Assembly (NCBI RefSeq): GCF_025165795.1
Contig: NZ_JAJAGO010000001.1
Coordinates: 496,001-560,000 of the forward strand
Direction: 5' to 3'
Origin: Streptomyces gossypii
Lineage (GTDB): Bacteria > Actinomycetota > Actinomycetes > Streptomycetales > Streptomycetaceae
Length of the DNA: 64,000 nt
The translations under genes were made by a program, and so were the position numbers. The notes under the pieces were generated by a model, which saw nothing but the letters and a program-made list of their open reading frames with translations, was not told the DNA's origin and ran no database searches. Of the stretch, positions 1 through 8,225 are shown in pieces. Every line of letters starts with the position of its first letter. Positions within the stretch are counted from its first letter, which is position 1.

Positions 1-498
1 ACCGGAGCACGCCTGCTCGCGCAGGATCCTCGTACGAGCATCGCGGCAATCGCCCAGGCGGCGGGCGTCGACCGCCGCACCGTCTACCGCCGCTTCAAAA
101 CCCGCGAGGACCTGATGGCCGCCGTCCACGTGGCCAAGCTCGACGCCTGCGAGGAAGTCCTCTCCCAGGCCCGGCTGGACAAGGCGCCCGTGGTCGTGGC
201 ACTGCACCGGTACGCGGAGGGCATCATCACCGTCAGCAGGCGATGGCCGGTGGACGTGCGGCAGGTACAGGACGAAGCGGCGGCCGCCCGCCTCGGCCGG
301 CTGATCGAGCAGCTCGACGCCTTCATGGCCCGCGCGGTGCGCGAAGGGTTCGTCCGCCCCGGCCTCCCGGACCGCTGGGCCCGGTCCCTGCTGGTCCATC
401 TCACCACCATCGCTTCACACGAGATGCCGGAGCTGACGCCCGCACAGGGAGCCGACATGGTGGCCCAGTCCCTGTTCACGGGACCCAGCTCCACCTGA
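1..498 (+). CDS. TetR-family transcriptional regulator, 5' end cut by the window edge
   Basis: The reading frame is open from base 1 and ends at the TGA before 499. The first residues visible (SIAAIAQAAGVDRRTVYRRF) are a TetR helix-turn-helix with its tyrosine-rich recognition helix, so only a short N-terminal part lies outside the window. The remaining ~125 residues are a helical C-terminal ligand/dimer domain ending AQSLFTGPSST. Family knowledge says such proteins are small-molecule-responsive repressors, usually of an adjacent gene. The next gene downstream is a membrane protein at 700, preceded by two related palindromes (611-661) that could be its operator. Ligand unknown. An internal ATG at 115 is not the true start because the HTH precedes it. 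Confidence 0.88.
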   Translation, partial: TGARLLAQDPRTSIAAIAQAAGVDRRTVYRRFKTREDLMAAVHVAKLDACEEVLSQARLDKAPVVVALHRYAEGIITVSRRWPVDVRQVQDEAAAARLGRLIEQLDAFMARAVREGFVRPGLPDRWARSLLVHLTTIASHEMPELTPAQGADMVAQSLFTGPSST

Positions 499-610
499 CA
501 CGGCCAAGCCGCGCCCCGCCACCCCAGGTGGTCGATCGCGTCCGCGGGCTGCCGTTTCGCACGGATATCCGTCCGGCGCGGCAGGCGCCCAGGACCGGCA
601 CCGGGAGACA

Positions 611-661
611 GGCCAGGCCGTGGTCATACCCAGGTCTGACGCCGGAGACCAGGCCCTGGTC
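611..661. promoter_or_regulatory. two related 15-bp palindromes, candidate TetR operators
   Basis: At 647-661 lies a perfect palindrome, GACCAGG-C-CCTGGTC. At 611-625 a second copy, GGCCAGGCCGTGGTC, matches it at 13 of 15 positions, 36 bp upstream. They lie 39-89 bp before the ATG at 700 and downstream of a TetR gene, a usual arrangement for a repressor and its target. The binding role is inferred. Confidence 0.4.
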
Positions 662-699
662 CGACGCCCTGGGCAAGGCTTCCGGGCCACAGTCGAGTC

Positions 700-1518
700 A
701 TGACCCTCCCACCACGGACAACCGCCCCTGACTCCTCACCAGTGCCCGCCAGCGCTACCGTGTCTGCCTCTCTGACCGCCCTGGACAGCTTCCGTCGCAT
801 GCTCCGCGTGGAGCGCATGGACGCGTTCCCCGGCCGCTGGGCGGGCGGCGTCACCATGGTCCTGGGCCCGCTGCTGATGCTGGCCGGAGCCTTGCTGCGA
901 TCCCGTTTCGACTTCTTCTATCCCGCTCAGCTCACCGCGTACGACCGGCATCCCGGCCTGATGGCCACCTCCCACACCCTCTTCGCGGTGGGGAACCTGC
1001 TGCTCTGGCCCGCCGTGGCCCTGCTCGCCGCCCGCATCGGCGCCCGCAGCCCCGGCTGGGGTCTGTGGGGCGGGCTTCTCGCGATGTCGGGACTCTTCGC
1101 CCGCGCGTTCCACGCCGGGGCGGACCATATGGCCTTCCGGCTGGCCGATGCCGAGGGCCCCGCAGCCGCCACCCGGGCCGTGTCCGACACCTACGGCGCC
1201 TTTCAGGTCTTCTCCACGCTGAACCTCGCCATCCTGGCCGGGTGGCTCGTGCTCGCGCTCGGCGCGTGGCGCACCCGGGTCCTCGGTCCCGTCCGTGCGT
1301 CCGCCCTCGGGCTGATGGCGATCCTGCCGCTGGGCGTGCTGAAGGGCACCACTCCCCTGTCACTGGTGGCCCTCGTCGGGTTGGCGCTCGCCATGCTCCC
1401 CCTGGGTGTCCGCCTGTTGCGCGAAGGTCCGCGTCCCAGCCGTGCTGCGGTGCTGCGATGGGTTCCGGTGACGCTGACGGCGGTGGGGCTCATGTTCCTG
1501 CTGGGTCAGGCAGGCTGA
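700..1518 (+). CDS. integral membrane protein of unknown function
   Basis: The 272-residue product has a ~50-residue hydrophilic N-terminus and then about seven hydrophobic segments (for example GGVTMVLGPLLMLAGALL near residue 50, LFAVGNLLLWPAVALLAARI near 95, and the terminal VTLTAVGLMFLLGQAG). It looks like the small multi-pass proteins often annotated DUF4386-like or hypothetical; I do not recognise a catalytic motif. The start is uncertain: no strong Shine-Dalgarno precedes 700, and in-frame ATGs at 799 and 817 (the latter after GTGGAG) would also keep all membrane segments. It follows a TetR gene and paired palindromes, so it may be the repressor's target. Confidence 0.7.
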   Translation: MTLPPRTTAPDSSPVPASATVSASLTALDSFRRMLRVERMDAFPGRWAGGVTMVLGPLLMLAGALLRSRFDFFYPAQLTAYDRHPGLMATSHTLFAVGNLLLWPAVALLAARIGARSPGWGLWGGLLAMSGLFARAFHAGADHMAFRLADAEGPAAATRAVSDTYGAFQVFSTLNLAILAGWLVLALGAWRTRVLGPVRASALGLMAILPLGVLKGTTPLSLVALVGLALAMLPLGVRLLREGPRPSRAAVLRWVPVTLTAVGLMFLLGQAG

Positions 1519-1594
1519 GTGGGTCTGCACCGGTACGGTCATGCCTTGACTACTCCCCCAGCTGAAGCGGGGGGGTATCCACGAAGGAGACCGG

Positions 1595-2752
1595 ATGAAC
1601 CGCCGCCTCGGGCGCCATCTCCGCGCCATCGATGGGGCGCTGGCAGTCACTCTGAGCGTGGTCTACGCCGGTTTCGCGCGGATGTCGGCAGCCGATGGGC
1701 AGCCTGTCTACTCCGGTCCGGCCTGGCTCGCATGGATCATCGCCGCCGCCGTCGGCCTGCCCGTCGCGTTCCGCCGCCGGTGGCCGTTGCCCGTACTGGG
1801 AATCGTCCTGGCGGCCCTCACCGCCGCCTCGCTTCTCGACCTCACCCGGGAGCCGTACGCCGCAGCGGGGCTGGCCGCCTATCTGGTGGCGCTGGCCGAA
1901 CCATCCCGCCGCTCGGTACCTGCCCTCGCCGCCGCCCTGCCGGCGGCGGCCTGCGGGGTCTACGTCGGCGACGCCGTGATCACACCCGGCGGGAGCCGGC
2001 AGGATTCAGCCGGCCTGGTGGCCGTCGTGGTGCTGGTCGTCGGCGTCTCCTGGACAGCCGGCTTCCTCGTGCGGTCCCGCCGCGCCGAGCAGCGCCGGAG
2101 GGAACAGCACCGGGCCGAGCAGACGTTGACCGAGGAGCGGCTGCGCATCGCCCGCGAGCTGCACGACATCGTGTCGCACAACCTCAGCCTGATCGCCGTG
2201 CGGGCGGGAGTCGCCGCGCATGTGGCCGAGGCCGATCCGCAGGAGGCCCGGACGGCACTCGGGGTCATCGAGGAGACAAGCAGGTCCGCGCTGACGGACA
2301 TGCGCCGTACCCTCGGCGTACTGCGGGAGGGAGCACCACTGGGTCCGGTCCCGGGCGGCGACGGCCTTGAGCAGCTCGCGCAGGATGCGCGGCGGGCCGG
2401 GGTCGACGTGGACCTGACGCTCCGCGGTCTGCGGCCCCTCGCGGAGAGCACGCAGCTGACGGTGTACCGGATAGCACAGGAGGCCCTGACCAACGTGGTC
2501 CGACATGCGGCCCCCACGCGGTGCCGGGTCACCATCGTGGCGGACGGCAGAGCGGTAGCCATCGATGTCGTCGATGAGGGGCGAACGGCAGGCCCCCGCT
2601 GCCGGGCTGCGGAACTCCCCGGCGGGCATGGCCTGATGGGCATGCGGGAGCGGGCACTGATGTATGGCGGCGGCTTCACGGCCGGGCCCCGTCCGGAGGG
2701 CGGCTTCGCGGTCTCCGTGCGGCTGCCGATCGCGGAGGAGAGCGTGTCATGA
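1595..2752 (+). CDS. NarL-type sensor histidine kinase
   Basis: This 385-residue kinase has four to five N-terminal membrane helices (residues ~10-160), then a coiled linker rich in R and E, a HisKA_3 dimerisation domain with the phospho-accepting histidine near residue 190 (RIARELHDIVSHNLSLIAV), and an HATPase domain (EALTNVVRHA, then the GGHGLMGMRERA glycine box). Short sensory loops suggest it senses the membrane or an intramembrane signal. The start is fixed by GAAGGAGA 6-7 bases upstream. The stop overlaps the start of the response-regulator gene (ATGA), so the two are translationally coupled and form a cognate pair. Target genes cannot be read from the sequence. Confidence 0.92.
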   Translation: MNRRLGRHLRAIDGALAVTLSVVYAGFARMSAADGQPVYSGPAWLAWIIAAAVGLPVAFRRRWPLPVLGIVLAALTAASLLDLTREPYAAAGLAAYLVALAEPSRRSVPALAAALPAAACGVYVGDAVITPGGSRQDSAGLVAVVVLVVGVSWTAGFLVRSRRAEQRRREQHRAEQTLTEERLRIARELHDIVSHNLSLIAVRAGVAAHVAEADPQEARTALGVIEETSRSALTDMRRTLGVLREGAPLGPVPGGDGLEQLAQDARRAGVDVDLTLRGLRPLAESTQLTVYRIAQEALTNVVRHAAPTRCRVTIVADGRAVAIDVVDEGRTAGPRCRAAELPGGHGLMGMRERALMYGGGFTAGPRPEGGFAVSVRLPIAEESVS

Positions 2753-3480
2753 CCGAACCGGCATGGCCGGCAGCAGCTGCCACGGTTCCCGTTACCACCC
2801 GGGTGGTCATCGCCGACGACCAGGCGATGGTCCGCGGCAGCTTCCGTGTGCTCGTCGACCACACCCCCGGGCTGAAGGCCGTCGGTGAGGCCGCGACCGG
2901 AATCGAGGCGGTCGAACTCGCCCGTCGTGAACAGCCGGATGTCGTGCTGATGGATATCCGCATGCCCGGCCTTGACGGCATCGAAGCCACCCGCCGCATC
3001 TGCGCCGACCCCGAGACGGCTGGCGTACGGGTCCTCATCCTGACCACGTTCGACCTTGACGAATACGTCTACGCCGCACTCCGCGCGGGCGCTGCGGGTT
3101 TCCTCCTCAAAGACGCTCCGCCTTCGGAGGTTCTGGGCGCCATCGGCGTCGTCGCCTCAGGTGACTGCCTCCTTGCTCCCTCGGTCACCCGTCGCCTGAT
3201 CGCCGAGTTCACCCGGAGGCCGGAGCCCGGCCGGCCTCCGGTCCGTGCCTTCGACGGGGTCACGGACCGTGAGCTGGAGGTCCTGGGGCTGATCGCGCGT
3301 GGCCACTCGAACACGGAACTTGCGGAGCACTTGCAGCTGAGTATGGCCACGGTCAAAACCCATGTCGGGCGGCTGCTGGCCAAGCTCCATGCGCGCGATC
3401 GTGCTCAACTGGTGATCGTCGCCTACGAAACCGGCCTGGTGGGCGACCGTCGGCCCGGCGCGGCGGGGCTCCTGGGCTGA
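2749..3480 (+). CDS. NarL/FixJ-family response regulator
   Basis: The product (243 residues) starts with a 16-residue extension and a receiver domain: acidic pair in VVIADDQAMV, phospho-acceptor Asp near residue 69 in VVLMDIRMPG, Thr in ILTTF, and Lys in FLLKDAPP. A LuxR-type C-terminal HTH follows (VTDRELEVLGLIARGHSNTE, then LSMATVKTHVGRLLAKL). It overlaps the kinase gene by 4 bp and is its partner. It ends 12 bp before the convergent end of cchA, so no transcriptional link to the siderophore cluster is implied, although a regulatory role cannot be excluded. Confidence 0.93.
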   Translation: MTEPAWPAAAATVPVTTRVVIADDQAMVRGSFRVLVDHTPGLKAVGEAATGIEAVELARREQPDVVLMDIRMPGLDGIEATRRICADPETAGVRVLILTTFDLDEYVYAALRAGAAGFLLKDAPPSEVLGAIGVVASGDCLLAPSVTRRLIAEFTRRPEPGRPPVRAFDGVTDRELEVLGLIARGHSNTELAEHLQLSMATVKTHVGRLLAKLHARDRAQLVIVAYETGLVGDRRPGAAGLLG

Positions 3481-3492
3481 CCACCGGACCCG

Positions 3493-4440
3493 TCAGGGGC
3501 GGCTGGTCAGATAGCCGCCCATGGAGGTGAAGTACTCCCCCGCGGGCATCTCCCGGCCGTCCTCGGTCCGTACGCGTGTGACGGCCAGGCCGTGGTTGCG
3601 GCCGGTGCGGGCGTCGGCTCCGGCGACGATCACCACGGCGTCGCCCTCGCGGTAGAAGATGCGGCCGGGTGTGCCGCCGTAGCGGTTCTGGGACACCACG
3701 GCGGCGAGGACTTCGAGTCGCCTGCCCTTGTGGAAGGTGTAGGCACTGGGGTACGGCTCGGACTGCGCGCGGACCAGCCGGTCGAGGTCCTCGGCCGGCC
3801 AGCCCCAGTCGATACGGATGTCCTCGGCGGACCGCTTGTGGAAGAAGCTTGCCTGGGAGCGGTCCTGCTGGGTGAACTCCGTCTGCCCGGCGGCGATGAG
3901 GCCGAGGGCGCCGGTGGTGACCGGGGCGATGAGGTCGACGGTCTTGTGGAAGAGGTCGGTGGCGGTGTCCGCCGGTCCCACGGGAACCGCCTCCTGCCGG
4001 ACGATGTCGCCGGCGTCGAGTTCGTCGTTCATCATGTGGGCGGTGACGCCCACTTCGGGCTCGCCGTTGATCAGGGCCCAGATCAGCGGGGAGAAGCCGG
4101 CGTACTTCGGCAGCAGCGAGTCGTGCACGTTCAGCGTGCCGTGGCGCGGGAGGCCGAAGATGCGCGGAGGTATCCATGTCCGCCAGTTGTTGGCCACGAG
4201 GATGTCCGGGTCGGCCTCCTTGAGGCGTTCGAACAGCTCGTCGTCGTCGGGGCGGTTGCGGATGAGCACCGGTACGCCGTGCTGTTCGGCGAGGTCGGCG
4301 ACGGAGTCGCTCCAGATCTTCTCGTACGCGTGCTCGCTCTTGGGGTGCGTCACGACGAGTACCACGTCGTGCTCTGAGTCCAGGAGAGCTTGCAGGGTCC
4401 GGTGCCCCCAGGTCTGGTAACCGAACATGGCGACCCGCAT
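3493..4440 (-). CDS. cchA: CchA-like N5-hydroxyornithine formyltransferase
   Basis: This 315-residue protein of the methionyl-tRNA/10-formyl-THF formyltransferase fold should transfer a formyl group to the N5-hydroxyl-amine of hydroxyornithine, making the hydroxamate units of coelichelin. Seen in the sequence: N-terminal MRVAMFGYQTWGHRTLQALL, an LVANNWRTWIPPRIF segment, and the family signature region NVHDSLLPKYAGFSPLIWAL with the catalytic-type Asn-His pair (the second in GVTAHMMND). The start at 4440 is set by GAGGAG eight bases upstream; an upstream in-frame ATG (4563) would add an unrelated 41 residues across an iron box. It is divergent from cchB, with iron boxes in the shared promoter. 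It is the only leftward gene at this end of the cluster. Confidence 0.93.
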   Translation of the reverse strand: MRVAMFGYQTWGHRTLQALLDSEHDVVLVVTHPKSEHAYEKIWSDSVADLAEQHGVPVLIRNRPDDDELFERLKEADPDILVANNWRTWIPPRIFGLPRHGTLNVHDSLLPKYAGFSPLIWALINGEPEVGVTAHMMNDELDAGDIVRQEAVPVGPADTATDLFHKTVDLIAPVTTGALGLIAAGQTEFTQQDRSQASFFHKRSAEDIRIDWGWPAEDLDRLVRAQSEPYPSAYTFHKGRRLEVLAAVVSQNRYGGTPGRIFYREGDAVVIVAGADARTGRNHGLAVTRVRTEDGREMPAGEYFTSMGGYLTSRP

Positions 4441-4478
4441 GGGGTTCCTCCTCAGGGCAGGGATGGATCGGCGGCAAG

Positions 4479-4497
4479 TAAAGCAAGGCTTACCTAT
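4479..4497. promoter_or_regulatory. iron box (DmdR/IdeR type) upstream of cchA
   Basis: TAAAGCAAGGCTTACCTAT matches the actinobacterial iron-box consensus TTAGGTTAGGCTAACCTAA at 13 of 19 positions, keeping the AGGCT and ACCTA core. It lies about 40 bp upstream of the cchA start, where a bound iron-loaded repressor would block the promoter. Confidence 0.6.
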
Positions 4498-4582
4498 GTT
4501 CGCAATGATCGCCCCGGACGGCCCGACTGACGGACAGCGCCGCCCGGCTGGCCCGTTCTGCACGGTCGACAGCCCTGCGTGA

Positions 4583-4601
4583 TTAGCTTAGGCTAACCTA
4601 A
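4583..4601. promoter_or_regulatory. iron box (DmdR/IdeR type) upstream of cchB
   Basis: TTAGCTTAGGCTAACCTAA matches the consensus at 18 of 19 positions. It is the strongest iron box in the window. It lies 90 bp before cchB and 143 bp before cchA on the other strand, so it probably governs the divergent promoter pair. Repression by iron-loaded DmdR1 is known for the S. coelicolor cch genes. Confidence 0.85.
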
Positions 4602-4690
4602 GTTCGAACAGGCCGCCGCCTCGCCGGCGTGCCCGCCTCTCGTACTTCCCCCACGCCTGACAGGCGGCTTGCCCGCACGATGGGAGTGAC

Positions 4691-6055
4691 ATGTCACAGG
4701 TTCTTCCTGGCGACGCATCACCGGTCCGCGACCTCCTTGGCATCGGCTTCGGCCCCTCCAATGTGGCCATGGCGATCGCGCTGCGCGAGCACACCGCGCG
4801 CGTCGGCGCACAGGAAGCAGTCACCGCTCACTTCTTCGAGCAGCAGCCGCGCTTCGGCTGGCACCGAGGCATGCTGATCGATGACGCGACCATGCAGGTG
4901 TCCTTTCTCAAGGACCTGGTGACGCTCCGCAATCCGGCCAGTGAGTTCAGCTTCCTCTGCTATCTGAAGAGCGCGGGACGGCTGATCGACTTCATCAACC
5001 ACAAGAACCTCTTCCCGCTGCGCGCGGAGTTCCACGACTACCTTGAATGGGCCGCGGCCAAGGTCGAGGACATGGTCTCCTACGGACACGAAGTCGTCGG
5101 CGTCGTGCCTGCCGTCCGTGACGGAGCCGTGGAGCACCTGGAGGTGACGGTCCGCTCGGGAGAGGGCCTCTCGGTCCACCGGGCCCGCAACCTCGTCATC
5201 AGCACCGGGCTGCGTCCCCTCATGCCGGACGGCATGGAGCGCAGCGACCGCATCTGGCACAACTCCGAACTCCTGGCGAAGGTCGACGCGTTGGAGGGCA
5301 CCTCGCCCTCCCGGTTCATCGTCGTGGGCGCCGGGCAGAGCGCCGCCGAGAACGTCGCCTATCTGCACCGCCGCTTCCCCCGGGCCGAGATCTGCGCGGT
5401 CTTCTCCCGCTACGGCTACAGCCCCTCCGACGACAGCAGCTTCGCCAACCGGATCTTCGACCCCGGGGCGGTCGATGAATACTTCGCCGCGCCCGAGGAC
5501 GTCAAGCGCCGGCTGATGGACTACCACGGCAACACCAACTACTCCGTCGTGGACATCGACTTGATCGACGACCTGTACCGGCAGACGTACCAGGAGAAGG
5601 TCCACGGCACCGAGCGGCTGCGCTTCCTCAACGTCTCCCGGCTCACCGACGTCAAGGAGACGCCGGAGACGGTGCATGCCACCGTGAAGTCCCTCGTCAC
5701 CGGTGAGGAGACTCCCCTGGACGCGGACGTCGTGGTCTTCGCCACCGGTTACCGCCCCGCCGACCCCCTGGGCCTCCTCGGCGAGGTCGCGGACCGCTGC
5801 CTCCGCGACGAGTTGGGACGCGTCCGCGTCGAGCGCGACTACCGCCTCGTGACGGACCCCGGCCTGCACTGCGGCATCTACCTGCAGGGCGGCACGGAGC
5901 ACACGCACGGCATCACCTCCTCCCTGCTGTCCAACACCGCGACCAGGGTCGGCGAGATCCTCGGCTCGCTCCTCGACCGTGGCCTCAAGCCGGCTCCCGA
6001 CGCGGCCCGGGCGGTCGCCGACGGCACCGGCATCCCCGGCACATCAAAGGGATAA
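4691..6055 (+). CDS. cchB: L-ornithine N5-monooxygenase CchB
   Basis: The 454-residue flavoprotein hydroxylates the side-chain amine of L-ornithine using FAD, NADPH and O2, the first step of hydroxamate formation. Visible motifs are the FAD-binding GIGFGPSNVAMAIAL (residues ~17-31), the MQVSFLKDLVTLRNP substrate segment typical of the SidA/PvdA family, the NADPH-binding VVGAGQSAAENVAYL (~215), and the C-terminal FATGYRP motif. Length fits the family (420-460). GGGAG lies 5 bases before the ATG. An 18/19 iron box sits upstream. cchC begins 11 bp after the stop, so cchB starts the rightward biosynthesis and transport operon. Confidence 0.96.
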   Translation: MSQVLPGDASPVRDLLGIGFGPSNVAMAIALREHTARVGAQEAVTAHFFEQQPRFGWHRGMLIDDATMQVSFLKDLVTLRNPASEFSFLCYLKSAGRLIDFINHKNLFPLRAEFHDYLEWAAAKVEDMVSYGHEVVGVVPAVRDGAVEHLEVTVRSGEGLSVHRARNLVISTGLRPLMPDGMERSDRIWHNSELLAKVDALEGTSPSRFIVVGAGQSAAENVAYLHRRFPRAEICAVFSRYGYSPSDDSSFANRIFDPGAVDEYFAAPEDVKRRLMDYHGNTNYSVVDIDLIDDLYRQTYQEKVHGTERLRFLNVSRLTDVKETPETVHATVKSLVTGEETPLDADVVVFATGYRPADPLGLLGEVADRCLRDELGRVRVERDYRLVTDPGLHCGIYLQGGTEHTHGITSSLLSNTATRVGEILGSLLDRGLKPAPDAARAVADGTGIPGTSKG

Positions 6056-6066
6056 CGTACGTCGAC

Positions 6067-7125
6067 ATGTGCACGACTGCAGTTGACCGCCCCGCGCCCA
6101 GGGGCACCACGGACGCCCGTCGGCGGCGGGTCGTGGGTTTGGGCACGCTCGTGGTGGTCCTCGTGCTGGCCGGGGCGGTGTCGCTGGCTGTCGGCGCGCG
6201 TGCGCTGAGCCCCGCCGAGGTGTGGCACGGGCTGTTCGCGGCGCCGGACGCCGATCAGCGGCTCACCGAGATCAGGCTCATCGTGCGGACCGTGCGGGTG
6301 CCCCGGACGGTGCTCGCTGTCGTGGCGGGCGTCGCCCTGGGGGTCGGCGGTGCGCTGATCCAGGGGTACACGCGCAATCCCATCGCCGATACGGGCCTGC
6401 TGGGGGTGAACGCCGGCGCCTCGTTCGCCGTGGTGTCGGTGATCGCCGTGTTCGGGTTGTCCAACCCGTTCCAGTACGTCTGGTTCGCCCTCCTGGGAGC
6501 GGCGGTCGCCGGTGTCGTCGTCTTCGGGCTGGCGAGCATCGGCCGGGGGGCGGGCAACCCGCTGACGCTCGCACTGGCCGGGCAGGGGATCACGGTGTTC
6601 CTCGGGGCGATGACCATGGCGGTCGCACTGTCGGACCAGAAGTCGCTGAACGCGCTGCGGTTCTGGAACTCGGGCTCCGTTGCGGGTGTCGGGTTCGACG
6701 TCATCTGGCCGGTTACCGCGTTCATCGCGGCCGGGCTGGTGCTGGCGCTGACCACGCTCCCCGCCCTCAACCTGCTCAACCTCGGTGACGACGTGGCGCG
6801 GGGGCTGGGTGTCAACCTCGCGCTGAGCCGGACCGTCGGCATCCTCGCCATCACCCTGCTGGCGGGCGCGGCGACCGCGGCGTGCGGCCCCATCGCGTTC
6901 CTCGGGCTGATGGTGGCCCATGTGGCCCGGTATCTGACCGGTGCGGACTACCGCTGGCTGGTGCCGTACGCCGGTCTGCTCGGAGCCGTCGTCCTCCTGG
7001 TCTGCGACATCGTGGGGCGTCTGGTGGTGCGGCCGGGCGAGTTGGACGCGGGTATCGTCGTCGCCCTTCTCGGCGCCCCGTTCTTCGTGGCTCTGCTGTG
7101 GCGAGGAAAGTTCAAGAACACATGA
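6067..7125 (+). CDS. cchC: ferric-siderophore ABC importer permease CchC (FecCD family)
   Basis: A 352-residue FecCD/BtuC-type permease with about ten membrane helices, starting after a basic RRRR cytoplasmic stretch. Family marks include VRVPRTVLAVVAGVALGVGG, the RNPIADTGLLGVNAGASF loop and the GPIAFLGLMVAHVAR coupling segment that contacts the ATPase. It pairs with CchD to form a heterodimeric pore for ferric coelichelin uptake. It follows cchB by 11 bp and overlaps cchD by 4 bp (ATGA). No clear Shine-Dalgarno precedes the ATG at 6067, so translation may depend on cchB. Confidence 0.94.
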   Translation: MCTTAVDRPAPRGTTDARRRRVVGLGTLVVVLVLAGAVSLAVGARALSPAEVWHGLFAAPDADQRLTEIRLIVRTVRVPRTVLAVVAGVALGVGGALIQGYTRNPIADTGLLGVNAGASFAVVSVIAVFGLSNPFQYVWFALLGAAVAGVVVFGLASIGRGAGNPLTLALAGQGITVFLGAMTMAVALSDQKSLNALRFWNSGSVAGVGFDVIWPVTAFIAAGLVLALTTLPALNLLNLGDDVARGLGVNLALSRTVGILAITLLAGAATAACGPIAFLGLMVAHVARYLTGADYRWLVPYAGLLGAVVLLVCDIVGRLVVRPGELDAGIVVALLGAPFFVALLWRGKFKNT

Positions 7126-8186
7126 ACGGGGCAGAGGTGAAGCCATCGGTGGCGCCGGGTGTCCGGCTGGGCGGCCACGTGTCGTTCGTATGGCGGCCCT
7201 GGATCGTGTGCGTCACGCTGCTGCTGGCGGCGGCGACCTTCCTGGTCTTCTGCCTGTCCATCAGCATCGGGGACTTCCCCATCGGTCTGTCCCGGGTGAT
7301 CGCCACGATCTTCGGCCGGGGCGAGCAGGTCGACGAGTTCGTGGTGATGGATCTGCGGATGCCGCGTGCCCTGGCCGGGCTCGTCGTGGGGATCGCGCTG
7401 GGAGTGTCCGGGGCCATCACTCAGTCCGTCGCGCGCAATCCGCTGGCCAGCCCGGACATTCTGGGGATCACCGGGGGTGCCGGTGCGGTCGCCGTGTTCC
7501 TGGTGACGGTGTCGGGCGGGACCGCCACGGCAGTCGTCAGCACCGTGGGCCTGTCCGCGGCGGCGGTCGCGGGCGGTCTCGGCACGGGACTGCTCGTCTA
7601 CTTCCTGGCGTGGCGGCGCGGGATCGACGGCTTCCGGCTCATCCTCATCGGCATCTCGGTGAGCGCCGTGATGGAGGCGATCACGACCTGGCTGCTGGTC
7701 AGGGCAGACATCAACGACGTGGCCCGGGCCCAGACCTGGTTGGTCGGCTCACTGGACAACCGCTCGTGGGACGAAGTCCGGGTGGCGCTCTGGTGCTCGC
7801 TCGTCCTCTTGGCCGTCGTGGCCTGTGCCGCGTTCCAGTTCAAGCCGATGCACCTCGGAGACGAGGTCGCCGCGGGCCTGGGCGTCCGGTATTCGAGGGT
7901 GCGGGCGCTCCTGCTGCTGTGCGCGGTCCTGCTGGCCGCGGTGGCGGTGGGCGCGGCGGGCCCGGTCCCGTTCGTCGCACTGGTGGCTCCACAGGTGGCG
8001 ATGCGTCTGACCAGGTACCCGACGCCGCCGATGGTGGCCTCCGGCCTGGTGGGAGCGTTGCTGCTGATCGGCTCGGACCTGACGGCGCGCACGATGCTGC
8101 CGGTCTCTCTCCCGGTGGGCGTGGTCACCGCCGCGATCGGCGGCCCCTTCCTCGTCTATCTGCTGGTACGGGCGAACCGCAGATGA
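7122..8186 (+). CDS. cchD: ferric-siderophore ABC importer permease CchD (FecCD family)
   Basis: The second FecCD permease (354 residues) has the same topology as CchC: MDLRMPRALAGLVVGIALGVSG, the ARNPLASPDILGITGGAGAV loop, and GPVPFVALVAPQVAMRL for ATPase coupling. The start is the ATG at 7122, which overlaps the cchC stop; the frame is open farther upstream but that part only shadows cchC. It precedes the ATPase gene by 39 bp, a gap holding a separate iron box. So cchE may also be transcribed from its own iron-controlled promoter. Confidence 0.95.
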   Translation: MNGAEVKPSVAPGVRLGGHVSFVWRPWIVCVTLLLAAATFLVFCLSISIGDFPIGLSRVIATIFGRGEQVDEFVVMDLRMPRALAGLVVGIALGVSGAITQSVARNPLASPDILGITGGAGAVAVFLVTVSGGTATAVVSTVGLSAAAVAGGLGTGLLVYFLAWRRGIDGFRLILIGISVSAVMEAITTWLLVRADINDVARAQTWLVGSLDNRSWDEVRVALWCSLVLLAVVACAAFQFKPMHLGDEVAAGLGVRYSRVRALLLLCAVLLAAVAVGAAGPVPFVALVAPQVAMRLTRYPTPPMVASGLVGALLLIGSDLTARTMLPVSLPVGVVTAAIGGPFLVYLLVRANRR

Positions 8187-8192
8187 TGATAG

Positions 8193-8211
8193 AAAGGTTA
8201 GGCAAGCCTAA
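8193..8211. promoter_or_regulatory. iron box between cchD and cchE
   Basis: AAAGGTTAGGCAAGCCTAA matches the consensus at 15 of 19 positions and contains the perfect dyad TTAGGC-AA-GCCTAA. It lies 15 bp before the GTG start of cchE, in a 39-bp gap, which indicates an internal iron-regulated promoter. Confidence 0.75.
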
Positions 8212-8225
8212 ATAAAGGGGGACTT

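Noticed and set aside
1951..2862. Minus-strand frame opposite the kinase and regulator genes
   Set aside because: It has no motifs and is fully explained as the shadow of two well-supported plus-strand genes.
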